64,000 nt of DNA from Oceaniovalibus sp. ACAM 378 (GTDB taxonomy: Bacteria; Pseudomonadota; Alphaproteobacteria; Rhodobacterales; Rhodobacteraceae). Below the pieces are notes generated by a model. The model saw only the letters and a program-made list of their open reading frames with translations. It had not been told where the DNA came from and made no database searches. The stretch spans positions 332,495 through 396,494 of the forward strand of contig NZ_VSJK01000003.1 of the NCBI RefSeq assembly GCF_008085915.1. The letters run 5' to 3'. A program made the translations under genes and the position numbers. The stretch's first letter is position 1. Every line of letters starts with the position of its first letter. Shown one piece after another: positions 45,114 through 53,596 of this stretch.

Positions 45114-46919
45114 ATGTCACATCTTGGTTCTTCCTTTCAGTCATACAACAGCTTTCTGGAGGGTGCCGACGCCTTCTATACTGCCGATCTTATCGCCCTG
45201 AACAGTTCGGGCGTCTCGGGCAATGTTCTGCTGGCCTTGCAGACAAACGAAGATGGCACTGGGTACATCAACGTCGCCGTGTCGGCCGAAGGTCTGGCGC
45301 CGGATCAGGTGCATATCCAGCACGTGCACGGATTGTTCGACGATCAGGGCAATCCCGCCAATTCTCAGACCCCGACAATCGCCAGCGATACGGACCGCGA
45401 CGGTGTCGTCGAAGTTCTTGAGGGCCTTGCCAATTACGGCGATATCCTGCTGCCGATCCAGACACCGGGCGGCGTGTCGCCGATGGCGGATCAGCAGGGC
45501 GGTCTGGCCTTTGTCCAGAGTTTTGCGATCGAAGACGCGGCGAACTTCTTTAGCCCGGTCACCGGCAATGACTACTCATTCGACGATCTGATCGACGTTG
45601 CGCTGCGCGAATATGTGATCCATGGCCTGACGATTCCCGCAGGGCTTGGCAATGGCACGCCCGGCGAGGTCAATGGCGCTGGCGGATATATCCCGATCTT
45701 GCCCGCCGCAGCCGCGGAATTCGAGCAGGTCACCCAGGCGCAGGCTTTTGATATTCTGGCCCAGGCGACGCTGGATGCCCGCAGCACGACCTATCTGGAC
45801 GGCTCTGACAACGTGCTGAACACCGGCGCGGGTGACGACGTTGTGTTTGCGGGACGCGGCAACGATCAGATTGACGGCGGCGGCGACAACGACGTGTTGT
45901 TTGGACAAGACGGCGACGATCTGCTGCGCGGCGGTTCGGGTGATGATACGCTGATCGGTGCCGAGGGCGCGGACACTCTGCGTGGTGGCGACGGCGATGA
46001 CCGTCTTGACGGCGGCAACGGCGACGACCTGATCACCGCCGATGCTGGCGACGATCTTTTGCTGGGCCGCAATGGCGACGACATGCTGTTCGGTGCTGCG
46101 GGCGACGACGTGATTGCAGGCGGCGACGGTGCAGACCAGTTGAACGGCGGATCGGGCGACGACCTGCTGAACGGCGGATCGGGCAACGACGGTCTTTTGG
46201 GCGGTGATGGTGATGATACCATGCTGGGCGGCTCGGGCGACGATGCCATGTGGGGCGGCGACGGCGAAGACGTGATGGCTGGCGGAGCCGGCGATGACAC
46301 GATGAACGGCAATGCCGGAGATGATATCCTCTCGGGCGGTGCTGGCGATGATTTCCTGCGCGGCGGTTCCGGTGACGATAAAATCGGTGGCGGCGCAGGC
46401 GATGACCTGTTGGTCGGCGGGACCGGTGATGACACGATGAACGGCGGCGACGGCGCCGACATCTTTGGCGGTCAGGGCGGCAACGACATACTGACCGGCG
46501 GTTTTGGCAACGACGAGTTCCATTTCGACGCGGGAACCGGGACCGACAGGATCACCGACTTTACCCAGGGCGAAGACGTGATTTCCTTCCTGAACAACGG
46601 TGCCGTGAGTTTTGCCAATTCGTCCACCAATGAGATGCGCGGAACCAGCGACCTCTCGACGCTCGACTTCGATACGATCATGTCGATCGATGAGCTGGAC
46701 ATGGCGAACGATCAGCAGGTCGTCTATCTGACCAGCACGATGGAGAACCTGTCATTGGTCACTGGTGCCTCTGTCGAGGCCTATATCGCCGCCTCTGACG
46801 GTCAGAACACGATGATCGCATATGATGACAACTGGTCGGACATTGAAGGTCGCGAGATCATTTCGGTGCTGACCGACTTCAATGCTCAGATGAGTGTCGC
46901 GGATTTTGACGTCTACTAA
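45114..46919 (+). CDS. Secreted CHRD-domain protein with RTX calcium-binding repeats
   Basis: This is a large acidic extracellular protein, probably exported by a type I system. The 601 residues begin without a signal peptide. A CHRD-type domain follows (about 15-215: AFYTADLIALNSSGVSGNVLLALQ, HIQHVHGLFDDQGN). About 26 RTX nonapeptides (GGxGxDxLx, residues about 230-467) bind calcium. The C-terminal region starts DEFHFDAGTGTDRITDFTQGEDVISF and ends MSVADFDVY, a type I secretion-like tail. The ATG at 45114 follows GAGG; TTG 45099 is less likely. No ABC or membrane-fusion exporter gene is nearby. A strong terminator follows. The ligand or enzymatic role is unknown. Confidence 0.9.
   Translation: MSHLGSSFQSYNSFLEGADAFYTADLIALNSSGVSGNVLLALQTNEDGTGYINVAVSAEGLAPDQVHIQHVHGLFDDQGNPANSQTPTIASDTDRDGVVEVLEGLANYGDILLPIQTPGGVSPMADQQGGLAFVQSFAIEDAANFFSPVTGNDYSFDDLIDVALREYVIHGLTIPAGLGNGTPGEVNGAGGYIPILPAAAAEFEQVTQAQAFDILAQATLDARSTTYLDGSDNVLNTGAGDDVVFAGRGNDQIDGGGDNDVLFGQDGDDLLRGGSGDDTLIGAEGADTLRGGDGDDRLDGGNGDDLITADAGDDLLLGRNGDDMLFGAAGDDVIAGGDGADQLNGGSGDDLLNGGSGNDGLLGGDGDDTMLGGSGDDAMWGGDGEDVMAGGAGDDTMNGNAGDDILSGGAGDDFLRGGSGDDKIGGGAGDDLLVGGTGDDTMNGGDGADIFGGQGGNDILTGGFGNDEFHFDAGTGTDRITDFTQGEDVISFLNNGAVSFANSSTNEMRGTSDLSTLDFDTIMSIDELDMANDQQVVYLTSTMENLSLVTGASVEAYIAASDGQNTMIAYDDNWSDIEGREIISVLTDFNAQMSVADFDVY
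45806..46515 (+). repeat. RTX nonapeptide-coding repeat array
   Basis: About 26 tandem 27-bp units encode GGxGxDxLx-type calcium-binding nonapeptides inside the CHRD-RTX gene. Units are degenerate at the DNA level (synonymous drift), so the array is old rather than recently expanded. Conserved GGC/GAC/GAT codons give the visible periodicity, and also create long spurious minus-strand ORFs. Confidence 0.92.
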
Positions 46920-46938
46920 TCCTTTCCAGCGCGACATC

Positions 46939-46968
46939 GCCCGCCCCGCATGCCGGGGCGGGCTTTTT
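46939..46968 (+). terminator. Strong terminator of the CHRD-RTX gene
   Basis: CCCGCCCCG (46940-46948) pairs with CGGGGCGGG (46954-46962), flanked by another G-C pair, around a 5-nt loop, followed by TTTTT at 46964-46968. This is a textbook intrinsic terminator 20 bp after the stop codon. Confidence 0.93.
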
Positions 46969-46988
46969 CATGGGCGGGCAACGCGATC

Positions 46989-47017
46989 TGGACGTACCGG
47001 ACGCAAGCGGGTAAGAC
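46989..47017 (+). promoter_or_regulatory. Weak candidate promoter for the ileS leader
   Basis: TGGACG (46989-46994) and TAAGAC (47012-47017) are 17 bp apart and partly match the -35/-10 consensus. They lie after the upstream terminator and just before the leader ORF. This is suggestive only. Confidence 0.25.
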
Positions 47018-47026
47018 GGGCCCGAT

Positions 47027-47077
47027 ATGAACCGGATACAGCACATCGGACTTCGAATTAGCCACCCGGCGCTCTGA
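47027..47077 (+). CDS. Putative isoleucine-rich leader peptide upstream of ileS
   Basis: A 16-codon ORF reads MNRIQHIGLRISHPAL and stops at TGA 47075-47077. Three of its 16 codons are isoleucine, one each of ATA, ATC and ATT, in a region where the next gene encodes isoleucyl-tRNA synthetase. The 3' half of the ORF overlaps the first arm of the terminator-like hairpin at 47061-47107. It lies between the upstream terminator and ileS. No strong ribosome site is visible before the ATG. This arrangement is what is expected of a leader peptide sensing charged tRNA-Ile; translation is not proven. Confidence 0.5.
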   Translation: MNRIQHIGLRISHPAL

Positions 47078-47107
47078 CCCTCAGGGTGGCCGGGATTTGC
47101 GTTTTCG
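47061..47107 (+). terminator. Terminator/attenuator-like hairpins before ileS
   Basis: CCCGGC (47065-47070) can pair with GCCGGG (47089-47094), with ACCC/GGGT (47077-47080/47084-47087) nested inside, followed at once by ATTTGCGTTTTCG, the same tail as the rpmB terminator. A mutually exclusive stem, GCCACCC (47061-47067) with GGGTGGC (47084-47090), uses overlapping arms. The leader ORF ends inside the structure, 79 bp before the ileS ATG. Alternative pairings plus a leader peptide suggest attenuation. Confidence 0.55.
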
Positions 47108-47155
47108 ACGCCCTCACCCTTTGCTGTCATTTCTCAAAATTGCAGGACCGTTCCG

Positions 47156-50134
47156 ATGTGCTCTGATCAGCCCGTGACCGAAACCGACTATAAACATACG
47201 CTGCGCTTGCCGCAGACCGATTTTCCCATGCGTGCGGGACTGCCGGCGCGCGAACCTGCCTGGCTGGAGAGATGGGCGCGGATCGGTGTCTATGACCGGC
47301 TGCGCGACAAGACCGGGCGCGAAAGCTTTACGCTGCACGATGGCCCGCCCTATGCGAACGGCAACCTGCATATCGGTCACGCCCTGAACAAGATCCTCAA
47401 GGATATGGTCGTCCGTTCGCAGCAGATGATGGGGCGCGATGCCCGGTATATCCCCGGTTGGGATTGCCACGGTCTGCCCATCGAGTGGAAGATCGAAGAG
47501 AAATACCGCGCCAAGGGCCGCGACAAGGACGCCGTGCCGGTGATCGAATTCCGTCAGGAGTGTCGTGAATTTGCCGCCGGATGGGTCGATATCCAGCGCG
47601 AGGAGTTCAAACGGCTGGGGGTCACCGGCAACTGGGCCGATCCCTATCTGACGATGGATTTCCACGCCGAACGGGTGATTGCCGAGGAGTTTCAGAAGTT
47701 CCTGATGAACGGCACCCTGTATCAGGGCAGCAAGCCGGTGATGTGGTCGCCGGTCGAAAAGACCGCGCTGGCCGAGGCCGAAGTCGAGTATCACGACCGC
47801 CAGACCGATGCGATCTGGGTGCGATTTAAGGTGGCGTCGGGTGGCAATACCGTGTTTGCCGAAGGGCAGGATGACGATTTTGCCGAAGCGGATGCGGCCT
47901 TGCTGGCCGACGAGTTGCATAGCGCAAGTGTCGTGATCTGGACGACAACCCCTTGGACCATCCCGCAAAACCGCGCGATATGTTTTGGTCCCGCCATCGA
48001 ATACGGGCTGTACGAAGTGATTGACCGCCCAGAGGAATGCTGGGCGCAGATCGGTGAACGTTTGCTTGTGGCAGATGCATTGGCCGAACAGGTGTTCGCC
48101 GCCGGGCGTCTGGATATGACGATGGTGCGGCGGGTGCGCGGCGTATCGGCGGGCGAATTGGCCGGCCTGCACTGTGCCCATCCCCTGCGCGGCTTGGACG
48201 GTGCAAAAGGCGAATGGGATTTCGACGTGCGGCTGTTCCGCGGCGATCATGTTACCGCCGATGCGGGCACGGGTTTCGTGCATACCGCGCCGTCGCACGG
48301 TGACGACGATTATATCATCGGGGTGCGCGAAGGCCTGCCGATGACCTTCAATATCCTCGATGACAGCTCGTTCCGCGAAGATCTGCCGTTCTTTGCCGGT
48401 CAGCAGGTGCTGAAACCCAACGGCAAACCCGGCGGCGCGAACAAGGCGGTGATCGAAAAGCTGAAGGAACCCGGCGCGCTGCTGGCGCTCAAGCGGATCA
48501 CCCTGTCCGACGCCCATTCCTGGCGGTCAAAAGCGCCGGTGATCCGTCTGAACCGGCCCCAGTGGTTTGCCGCCATCGACCGCAATGTAGGCGACGGGCA
48601 GGATGAATTCGGCACCACGATCCGCCAGCGTGCCCTGACCAGCATCGATGAATTGGTGACCTGGACGCCAAGGACCGGGCGCAACCGGTTGTATTCGATG
48701 ATGGAAGCGCGGCCCGATTGGGTTCTCAGCCGTCAGCGCGCCTGGGGCGTGCCGATGACTTGTTTCACCAAGATCGGCACAAAGCCGGACGATTCCGACT
48801 ATCTGCTGCGAAATGACACAGTAAATGCACGGATTCTTGAAGCTTTCGAACAAGAAGGCGCGGATGCCTGGTATGCGACCGGCGCAAAAGAGCGGTTTCT
48901 TGCAGGAGTCGTCGATCCGGCTGAATACACCCAAGTGTTCGATATCCTTGATGTGTGGTTCGATTCTGGCTCGACCCACGCCTTTGTCCTGCGGGACCGT
49001 GCCGACGGATCGGAAGACGGGCTTGCGGATCTTTACCTTGAGGGGACGGACCAGCATCGCGGTTGGTTCCATTCGTCCATGCTTCAGGCCTGCGGCACCA
49101 TCGGGCGCGCGCCATACCGCGGGGTGCTGACCCACGGGTTCACGCTGGATGCCAAGGGCATGAAGATGTCCAAATCCATCGGCAACACCATCGTTCCGGA
49201 AAAGATCGTGCAGCAATACGGCGCGGATATCCTGCGTCTCTGGGTGGCACAGACCGATTATACCAACGACCAGCGGATCGGGCCGGAGATCCTGAAGGGC
49301 ACCTCCGACAGCTATCGCCGGTTGCGCAATACCATGCGGTTCCTGCTGGGCAATCTAAACGGGTATACCGATGCCGAACGGGTTGAACCCGCCGCCATGC
49401 CCGAGCTTGAGCGTTGGGTGCTGCACCGTATGGCCGAATTGGACGTTGTGGTGCGCGAAGGCTATGCCCGCTATGATTTTCAGGGCGTGTTTACGGCGGT
49501 GTTCACCTTCGCGACCGTCGATCTTTCAGCCGTCTATTTCGACATCCGCAAGGATGTTCTGTACTGCGATGGCCCGTCGGATCGGCGCAATGCGGCGCGC
49601 ACTGTGCTGGACATGCTGTTTCACCGGCTGACCACTTGGCTGGCTCCGGTGCTGGTGTTTACGATGGAAGAAGTGTGGCTGGAGCGTTTCCCCGGCGATG
49701 ACAGTTCTGTGCATCTGGTCGATTTCCCCGACACGCCGGACGCTTGGCGCGACGATGCGCTGGCCGCAAAATGGGCCGGTATTCGTCGGGCGCGTCGTGT
49801 GGTGACTGCGGCGCTCGAAGTGCAACGCCGTGACAAGACGATTGGCGCATCCCTTGAGGCAGCGCCGACGGTGTATGTCGCCGACCCCGACCTGATGGTG
49901 GCGCTTGAATCGGTTCCCTTCGATGACATCTGCATCACCTCGGACCTTGCGCTCAGCGCTGCAGCGGCCCCCGACGACGCCTTCCGCCTTCCCGAGGTTG
50001 AAGGGATCGCAGTGGTATTTGCCCTCGCCGGGGGTGAGAAATGTAATCGGTGCTGGAAAATCTTGCCGGACGTCGGTCATCACACCCATCCGGGTGTGTG
50101 CAAACGGTGCGATCAGGCGTTAAGCGCACTGTAG
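47156..50134 (+). CDS. ileS: Isoleucyl-tRNA synthetase
   Basis: IleRS charges tRNA-Ile with isoleucine and edits valine. The 992-residue class I synthetase has HIGH at 72-75 (NLHIGHALNK), the editing-domain blocks (VIWTTTPWTIPQN, AGTGFVHTAPSHGDDDY), KMSKS at 670-674 and a C-terminal zinc-type motif with CNRCWK and CKRCDQAL. The ATG at 47156 follows AGGA. Length and the zinc motif are those of the bacterial type 1 enzyme. An apparent Ile-codon leader with terminator precedes it, suggesting control by tRNA-Ile charging. Confidence 0.98.
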   Translation: MCSDQPVTETDYKHTLRLPQTDFPMRAGLPAREPAWLERWARIGVYDRLRDKTGRESFTLHDGPPYANGNLHIGHALNKILKDMVVRSQQMMGRDARYIPGWDCHGLPIEWKIEEKYRAKGRDKDAVPVIEFRQECREFAAGWVDIQREEFKRLGVTGNWADPYLTMDFHAERVIAEEFQKFLMNGTLYQGSKPVMWSPVEKTALAEAEVEYHDRQTDAIWVRFKVASGGNTVFAEGQDDDFAEADAALLADELHSASVVIWTTTPWTIPQNRAICFGPAIEYGLYEVIDRPEECWAQIGERLLVADALAEQVFAAGRLDMTMVRRVRGVSAGELAGLHCAHPLRGLDGAKGEWDFDVRLFRGDHVTADAGTGFVHTAPSHGDDDYIIGVREGLPMTFNILDDSSFREDLPFFAGQQVLKPNGKPGGANKAVIEKLKEPGALLALKRITLSDAHSWRSKAPVIRLNRPQWFAAIDRNVGDGQDEFGTTIRQRALTSIDELVTWTPRTGRNRLYSMMEARPDWVLSRQRAWGVPMTCFTKIGTKPDDSDYLLRNDTVNARILEAFEQEGADAWYATGAKERFLAGVVDPAEYTQVFDILDVWFDSGSTHAFVLRDRADGSEDGLADLYLEGTDQHRGWFHSSMLQACGTIGRAPYRGVLTHGFTLDAKGMKMSKSIGNTIVPEKIVQQYGADILRLWVAQTDYTNDQRIGPEILKGTSDSYRRLRNTMRFLLGNLNGYTDAERVEPAAMPELERWVLHRMAELDVVVREGYARYDFQGVFTAVFTFATVDLSAVYFDIRKDVLYCDGPSDRRNAARTVLDMLFHRLTTWLAPVLVFTMEEVWLERFPGDDSSVHLVDFPDTPDAWRDDALAAKWAGIRRARRVVTAALEVQRRDKTIGASLEAAPTVYVADPDLMVALESVPFDDICITSDLALSAAAAPDDAFRLPEVEGIAVVFALAGGEKCNRCWKILPDVGHHTHPGVCKRCDQALSAL

Positions 50135-50254
50135 ATATTCAGACAATCGGCGGTCATATTGGCCGCCGGTTGCCCGGCCGTGCATCACTTATCCAACATG
50201 CCAGACGATTGAGCGCGGATCCAATCGCGCCCCGAGTCGCGATCTGACGGGCGG

Positions 50255-50947
50255 TCAGTCCTTTTCGGGGATGATCTGCTGAATGATTCCAGCTGCGATG
50301 AGATAGACTGAAGTCAGCGCCAGCCCCCAATGGGCCCAGCTGTCAGGATCAAACCCGACCCAAGCCGCGCGTCCGGCAAAAAATGTCCAGGCCAGCGCGA
50401 TCGGCAGGGTCAGCATGCGCCACCGCTCGGTGCGCACTGGGTGGACGAACTTCAGCGGCATGAACATCGCAATGGACAGAACGGCAACGAGCGCCAGAAT
50501 TACCCAAAAATTCGGTGCCAGCGCGAACAGGACGATCACCACCATATTCCAGCAGCCGGGAAATCCGGAAAACGAATTATCTTTCGTTTTCATGCGTGTA
50601 TCGGCAAAATAAATGACGCTGGTAAAGGTGATGACGATGATCGCGATCCAGCCTGTCCAGCCCGGCAACAGCCCCGATTTGAACAGCGCATAGGCCGGGA
50701 TGAACACATAGGTCAGATAGTCGATGATCAGATCCATCAACACACCGTCATATTGCGGTGCGTTGGTTTTCACATCGTATTTACGGGCCAGCGGACCGTC
50801 GATGCCATCAACAAAAAAGGCGACCACCAGCCACAGGAACATGATGTCCCAATTCTCCTCGACCGCTGCGAGCATGGCAAGCATCGCCAGAACCGCGCCG
50901 GTGGCGGTCAGCAGGTGTACGGAGAGGGCGCGCAAAGCGGGAGTCAT
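50255..50947 (-). CDS. pcs: Phosphatidylcholine synthase
   Basis: Pcs condenses choline with CDP-diacylglycerol to make phosphatidylcholine in the inner membrane. The 230-residue protein has about seven or eight membrane helices and the CDP-alcohol phosphotransferase motif with Asp50-Gly51, Ala54-Arg55, Gly68, Asp72 and Asp76 (FVDGIDGPLARKYD...DGVLMDLIIDYLTY). The spacing between Arg55 and Gly68 is longer than the general motif, as in the Pcs branch. It lies 40 bp after xerC and may be co-transcribed with it. Free choline is the likely substrate. Confidence 0.9.
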   Translation of the reverse strand: MTPALRALSVHLLTATGAVLAMLAMLAAVEENWDIMFLWLVVAFFVDGIDGPLARKYDVKTNAPQYDGVLMDLIIDYLTYVFIPAYALFKSGLLPGWTGWIAIIVITFTSVIYFADTRMKTKDNSFSGFPGCWNMVVIVLFALAPNFWVILALVAVLSIAMFMPLKFVHPVRTERWRMLTLPIALAWTFFAGRAAWVGFDPDSWAHWGLALTSVYLIAAGIIQQIIPEKD

Positions 50948-50987
50948 CGGTCTTTCATGACGTATTGCGGGCCGATGCGCAAACGGT

Positions 50988-51902
50988 TCAGCCGCGTGGA
51001 TGGGCGCGGGCGTAAACCTCTAGCAACCGAACGGTGTCGACTGCGGTATAGGCCTGCGTGGTAGAAAGCGAAGCATGGCCCAACAGCTCCTGAATTGCGC
51101 GCAGATCACCGCCTGCGTCCAACAGATGGGTGGCAAAGCTGTGGCGCATGGCGTGGGGCGTTGCCGTAGCGGGCAGGCCGAGCTGCATCCGCGATTGCTC
51201 CATTGCCTTCTGGATACTGCGCGCGACCAGCGGTCCGCCGCGGATCGCCAGAAACAAAGGGCCCTTGGCGGTGATCGGATGCGGGCAGGCGGCGACATAT
51301 TCGGCCACGGCGCGACGGGCAGCGGGCAGCACCGGCACCAGCCGTTCCTTGCCGCCCTTGCCGATGATGCGCAGACTGTCGGGCAGGGGCTGATCGGCGC
51401 CGCGCAGCCCCAGCGCCTCGGAGATCCGCAGCCCGCAGCCATAAAGCAGGGTGACTACCGCAACATCCCGCGCCGCAACCCAAGGATCGCGTGCCTGCAG
51501 TTCCACCGTGTCGATCATCGCCCGGGCTCCGTCGGTGGACAGGGGGCGGGGAAGTTTCCGGCGAAATTTCGGCGAACGTGTGGACAGAATCGCCGTGGGG
51601 TCGAACCCTTCGCGTTCGGACAGCCAGCGGGTAAAACTTTTGACCGCCGACAGGCTGCGTGCCAAGGAGCGGGGCTGAACACCGCGCCCACGCTCATGAG
51701 CCATCCAGGCGCGCATATCGGCAATCTTAAGCGTGCCGATGGTGCCAAGTCCGGTGCCCTGACCCAGATGCATCTGCAGGAACGACAGCCATCCCAGAAC
51801 ATCGGCGCGATAGGCGGTCAGCGTGTTGTCCGCCGCATCGTCAAGCGCGCCCAACCCATCAAGCCAGGTTTGCAACGCGTCACGGGCCGCGGGCGCGATC
51901 AT
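50988..51902 (-). CDS. xerC: Tyrosine recombinase XerC
   Basis: XerC, with XerD, resolves chromosome dimers at dif. The 304-residue protein has an N-terminal SAM-like core-binding domain and a C-terminal catalytic domain with the recombinase tetrad contexts GLRISEALGL (Arg), GKGGKERLVP (Lys), HAMRHSFATHLL (His/Arg) and LGHASLSTTQAYTAVD (His and nucleophile Tyr). The neighbour DUF484, overlapping by four bases, marks it as the chromosomal XerC rather than a phage or integron integrase. No dif site was seen here. Confidence 0.94.
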   Translation of the reverse strand: MIAPAARDALQTWLDGLGALDDAADNTLTAYRADVLGWLSFLQMHLGQGTGLGTIGTLKIADMRAWMAHERGRGVQPRSLARSLSAVKSFTRWLSEREGFDPTAILSTRSPKFRRKLPRPLSTDGARAMIDTVELQARDPWVAARDVAVVTLLYGCGLRISEALGLRGADQPLPDSLRIIGKGGKERLVPVLPAARRAVAEYVAACPHPITAKGPLFLAIRGGPLVARSIQKAMEQSRMQLGLPATATPHAMRHSFATHLLDAGGDLRAIQELLGHASLSTTQAYTAVDTVRLLEVYARAHPRG

Positions 51903-52606
51903 GCCAGCCAGCGGCGCATGGAACGCTCGAACACTCCTGCGAAAAACCCCAGAAGATCAGTGCCTTGCAACTGTGTGAACATATGCGGATCTTCGGACCC
52001 GAGAACCAGCAATCCGGGCAGGCGGCCCTCGCCGAAATCCAGCGCAAGACAGGCCTCGGAACGCAGATCGGCAGCCACCGCGCCATAGATGCGCGGCGCG
52101 CCACCATCACAGCCGCGCAGAGTCACCCGGCGTTGCGGCACATTGCGCCCCTGCGTCACATATTCGCCGATGAAACCGGGCCGGGCCAGCGACAGAACAT
52201 CGGACAGGCGGCGCAGGTCTGCGTCATCCTCGGCCAGATCGGTCTCCAGCACCAGCCGCAGGGCATCGACCCGCAGGATCGCGGCAACGTCAGTGCCCAG
52301 ATCATGCAGAAACGTTTCGAAATCCACCGGATCCAGCATGCGCAGCACCGCACGGTGGATCTGGTTCGTGCCGGCCAGATTCTCATAGGCGGCGGCAATC
52401 ACGCTGCGGTGGGTATCCTCAAGCCGGTCAAGCCGGGCTTCCAGCCGCCGCATCGCAATGCCGCGCAGATCGACCACGTTGTCGCCCAGCGTCTTGTCAT
52501 TGGCGGCCACAAGGGCGCGCATCAGATCAAGATCTTCGAGAATCACATCGGGGTGTGAGATGATCCTGTTGCGCAGGTCATCCGCGATCACGGCGGTTTC
52601 GCCCAT
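51899..52606 (-). CDS. DUF484 family protein
   Basis: This cytoplasmic protein of unknown function has 235 residues: an N-terminal helical/coiled-coil part (about 1-85, LRNRIISHPDVILEDLDLMRALV, LRGIAMRRLEARLDRLE) and a GAF-like C-terminal part (about 90-230) that ends LGSEDPHMFTQLQGTDLLGFFAGVFERSMRRWL. The family is typically encoded next to xerC, as here, with an ATGA-type overlap. A link to recombination or chromosome segregation is inferred from context only. Confidence 0.9.
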   Translation of the reverse strand: MGETAVIADDLRNRIISHPDVILEDLDLMRALVAANDKTLGDNVVDLRGIAMRRLEARLDRLEDTHRSVIAAAYENLAGTNQIHRAVLRMLDPVDFETFLHDLGTDVAAILRVDALRLVLETDLAEDDADLRRLSDVLSLARPGFIGEYVTQGRNVPQRRVTLRGCDGGAPRIYGAVAADLRSEACLALDFGEGRLPGLLVLGSEDPHMFTQLQGTDLLGFFAGVFERSMRRWLA

Positions 52607-52700
52607 TCCAGCCTCATGGAAATTGTTCGATTTGTGACAGCCTAGCCGAATTATTGCTGGCCGGTCACGTTATTTTGCCAAATTATGGCAAGCTGAAGTA

Positions 52701-52731
52701 GGGACGCGGCGAATTTGCATCGCTGCGTCCC
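52701..52731 (-). terminator. Hairpin downstream of the transaldolase-like gene
   Basis: GGGACGC (52701-52707) pairs with GCGTCCC (52725-52731), with a further short GCG/CGC extension inside. It lies 15 bp after the stop of the 52746-53399 gene. A T-run is missing on the minus strand, so efficiency is uncertain. Confidence 0.5.
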
Positions 52732-52745
52732 TGCCAAAATCACAG

Positions 52746-53399
52746 TTAGACGATCTTTTGTCCGGTCTTTGCCCAGTCGGCCATGAAGGCATCAAGCCCC
52801 TTGTCGGTCAGAACGTGGTTCGCCATCGCCTTGATCACGGCGGGCGGTGCGGTGGCCACATCGGCGCCGATCAGGGCCGCGTCGCGCATGTGGTTGGCGC
52901 TGCGGATCGACGCCGCAAGGATCTGGGTTTCAAAGCCATAGTTGTCATAGATCGTCCGGATGTCGCCGATCAACTCCATCCCGTCGATGTTCAGATCGTC
53001 AAGCCGGCCAATGAACGGCGAAATGAAGGTCGCACCGGCCTTGGCCGCCAAAAGCGCCTGATTTGCCGAGAAGCACAGGGTCACGTTGACCATGTTGCCT
53101 TCGCCGGAAAGCGTCTTGCACGCCTTCAGCCCGGCCCATGTCAGCGGCACCTTGATCGCGATGTTTTCGGCGATCTTGGCCAGTTCGCGGCCTTCGGCGA
53201 TCATCCCGTCATAGTCCAGCGCGACGCATTCGGCACTGACCGGACCCGAGACGATATCGCAGATCTCTTTCGTCACTTCCTTGATGTCACGGCCTGATTT
53301 CAGGATCAGCGAGGGGTTTGTCGTGACCCCATCGGCCATGCCAAGATCGTTCAGTTCGCGGATCGCGTCCACATCGGCGGTGTCTATGAAGAATTTCAT
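52746..53399 (-). CDS. fsa: Transaldolase-like fructose-6-phosphate aldolase
   Basis: This is a small transaldolase-family enzyme: either a fructose-6-phosphate aldolase or a genuine small transaldolase of the pentose phosphate pathway. The 217-residue TIM barrel starts [32 protein letters not shown], has the Schiff-base Lys83 in [13 protein letters not shown] and continues with [31 protein letters not shown]. Residues alone do not separate the two activities. The ATG at 53399 matches the family start; a longer reading from 53549 is rejected. It diverges from priA. Confidence 0.92.
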   Translation of the reverse strand: MKFFIDTADVDAIRELNDLGMADGVTTNPSLILKSGRDIKEVTKEICDIVSGPVSAECVALDYDGMIAEGRELAKIAENIAIKVPLTWAGLKACKTLSGEGNMVNVTLCFSANQALLAAKAGATFISPFIGRLDDLNIDGMELIGDIRTIYDNYGFETQILAASIRSANHMRDAALIGADVATAPPAVIKAMANHVLTDKGLDAFMADWAKTGQKIV

Positions 53400-53596
53400 G
53401 TCTGTACCCCATTGGCAGGTGAGTTGAATTTGTCCCCTTGTTACCCCATTGGTGGGGGGGGCCGAAAGCCCAATGTCTTGGACAGTAACTGGAGCGCAAA
53501 TGGATATGTCGATCTGGCTTACCCCGATTGGCCGTGTTGCGCTGACCACTATGGGTGTGTTGACGGCGACACAGCGCCCGCAGGCGGGTTGAGACG

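Noticed and set aside
45866..46462. Long minus-strand ORF of Pro/Ser-rich repeats, and a second antisense ORF 45576-46523
   Set aside because: They are the complement of the periodic GGC/GAC codons of the RTX array; composition is artefactual and there is no ribosome site.
47114..48517. 467-codon minus-strand ORF opposite ileS
   Set aside because: Antisense to the catalytic and editing domains of ileS; no family features.
50988..51902. Tyrosine recombinase considered as a marker of a genomic island or prophage
   Set aside because: Overlap with DUF484 and full XerC motifs mark it as the chromosomal resolvase; flanking genes are housekeeping.
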